Source of the DNA: Paraburkholderia flava
GTDB taxonomy: Bacteria; Pseudomonadota; Gammaproteobacteria; Burkholderiales; Burkholderiaceae
Assembly: GCF_004359985.1 (NCBI RefSeq)
Contig: NZ_SMRO01000001.1
Location: 2,419,698-2,483,697, forward strand
DNA length: 64,000 bases
Direction of reading: 5' to 3'
Part shown: piece by piece, positions 63,690-64,000 of the stretch
Numbering within the stretch: position 1 is the stretch's first letter
How the letters are laid out: each line of letters opens with the position of its first letter
Made by a program: the position numbers and the translations under genes
The notes under the pieces: generated by a model
Seen by the model: only the letters and a program-made list of their open reading frames with translations
Database searches by the model: none
What the model was told of the DNA's origin: nothing

Positions 63690-64000
63690 ATGAAGTTGCA
63701 TCACATGGCAGCGGCAGCAGCATTGGCAATGACTACCGCTACAGTTTTGGCACAGCCAACGGCTGTACAACAGGCAGAGGCAAAAGAGCGGGATCGACAG
63801 GCGCAGGCTGCACGGGATGCAGGGGCACGGACGTTTACGCCGCCGCAAAAGGCACAGGTACAAGTACCGAATAGCTCGACTCAACAACCGCCGACGGCAC
63901 CTGTAGCACCTGCCGCTTCTGCGACACCGGCGACACCTGTAGCACCTGTGGATTCTGCGACGCCGGCAGCACCAGTGGCACCGGCAGATTCTGCGACGCC
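63690..64000 (+). CDS. Exported Pro/Ala repeat protein, 3' end beyond window
   Basis: 103 codons to the window edge, open at the 3' end. Signal peptide MKLHHMAAAAALAMTTATVLA with cleavage before QPTAV, then a charged alanine-rich segment (AEAKERDRQAQAARDAGAR) and a proline/alanine repeat. The ribosome site is weak (GGGGAAACAG). No family recognised; a periplasmic spacer or cell-wall-spanning protein such as a TonB-like or surface-anchored type is possible, but the missing C-terminus would decide. Confidence 0.7.
   Translation, partial: MKLHHMAAAAALAMTTATVLAQPTAVQQAEAKERDRQAQAARDAGARTFTPPQKAQVQVPNSSTQQPPTAPVAPAASATPATPVAPVDSATPAAPVAPADSAT
63900..64000 (+). repeat. 36-bp in-frame tandem repeat
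   Basis: Units begin at 63900, 63936 and 63972 and encode PVAPAASATPAT, PVAPVDSATPAA and PVAPADSATP. The array continues past the window. Third-position changes show the copies are not fresh duplicates, but copy number could vary between strains. Confidence 0.75.

Overview
The window looks like chromosomal DNA of a Burkholderia sensu lato bacterium (Burkholderiaceae, for example Paraburkholderia or a relative). It is GC-rich with strong G/C third-position bias. It carries a burkholderial 16-strand general porin, a short H-NS-type protein with the C-terminal GRxW-x-GRGRPP motif, and many LysR, GntR and MFS genes. The genus is inferred from gene families and cannot be fixed here. No rRNA, tRNA, CRISPR array, insertion sequence or phage was seen.

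Layout: 1-3.9 kb is a ROK repressor (cut by the left edge) facing an APC permease and a ROK sugar-kinase-like gene. 3.9-7 kb holds a LysE exporter, a DedA protein and an arsR-nemA pair with a clear operator. 7.1-8.2 kb holds a lone serine/proline-rich gene behind a textbook hrpII (HrpB-type) promoter; it is the best candidate for something new, a type III effector packed with eukaryotic-like short motifs. 8.2-10.7 kb has a CMD/XRE pair and an SDR. 10.9-22.1 kb is an oxidative hexuronate/aldarate locus: GudP-like transporter, kdgD, garD, uronate dehydrogenase, lactonase, TRAP transporter and porin, with repeated GntR-type operators. 22.3-25.9 kb has an MFS/LysR pair and a VOC/WYL-regulator pair. 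26-29.6 kb has a porin gene fragment and a fructose-type ABC transporter. 29.7-32.8 kb has a DUF2167-like protein and a class A acid-phosphatase-like lipoprotein with a possible Pho box.

33-36.5 kb (dctA-like, pdxA2, LysR) and 51.4-55.1 kb (dctA, tarD, LysR) are two copies of the same module: a divergent LysR gene, a hydroxy-acid enzyme and a DctA carrier. Between them, 36.5-49.6 kb is a 13-gene catabolic cluster plus its GntR/FCD regulator, substrate unknown. It has three beta-hydroxyacid dehydrogenases, two MFS carriers, an MBL-fold hydrolase, SDR, MmgE/PrpD, ALDH, NIPSNAP, cupin and two CMD proteins. Three copies of an ATTGT-N3-AC operator sit at its start, middle and end, and the first lies inside a consensus sigma-70 promoter.

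55.1-64 kb is a regulatory/surface region: an RcsC-like hybrid kinase with its own HPt domain, an RcsB-like response regulator, an H-NS-type protein, an NHL-repeat lipoprotein, an EAL phosphodiesterase and a repeat-bearing secreted protein cut by the right edge. Sites very close to the enterobacterial RcsAB box lie upstream of the H-NS gene and in the EAL divergent promoter, which suggests an Rcs-like regulon. Overall the window shows a versatile scavenger of sugar acids and hydroxy acids with signs of host interaction.
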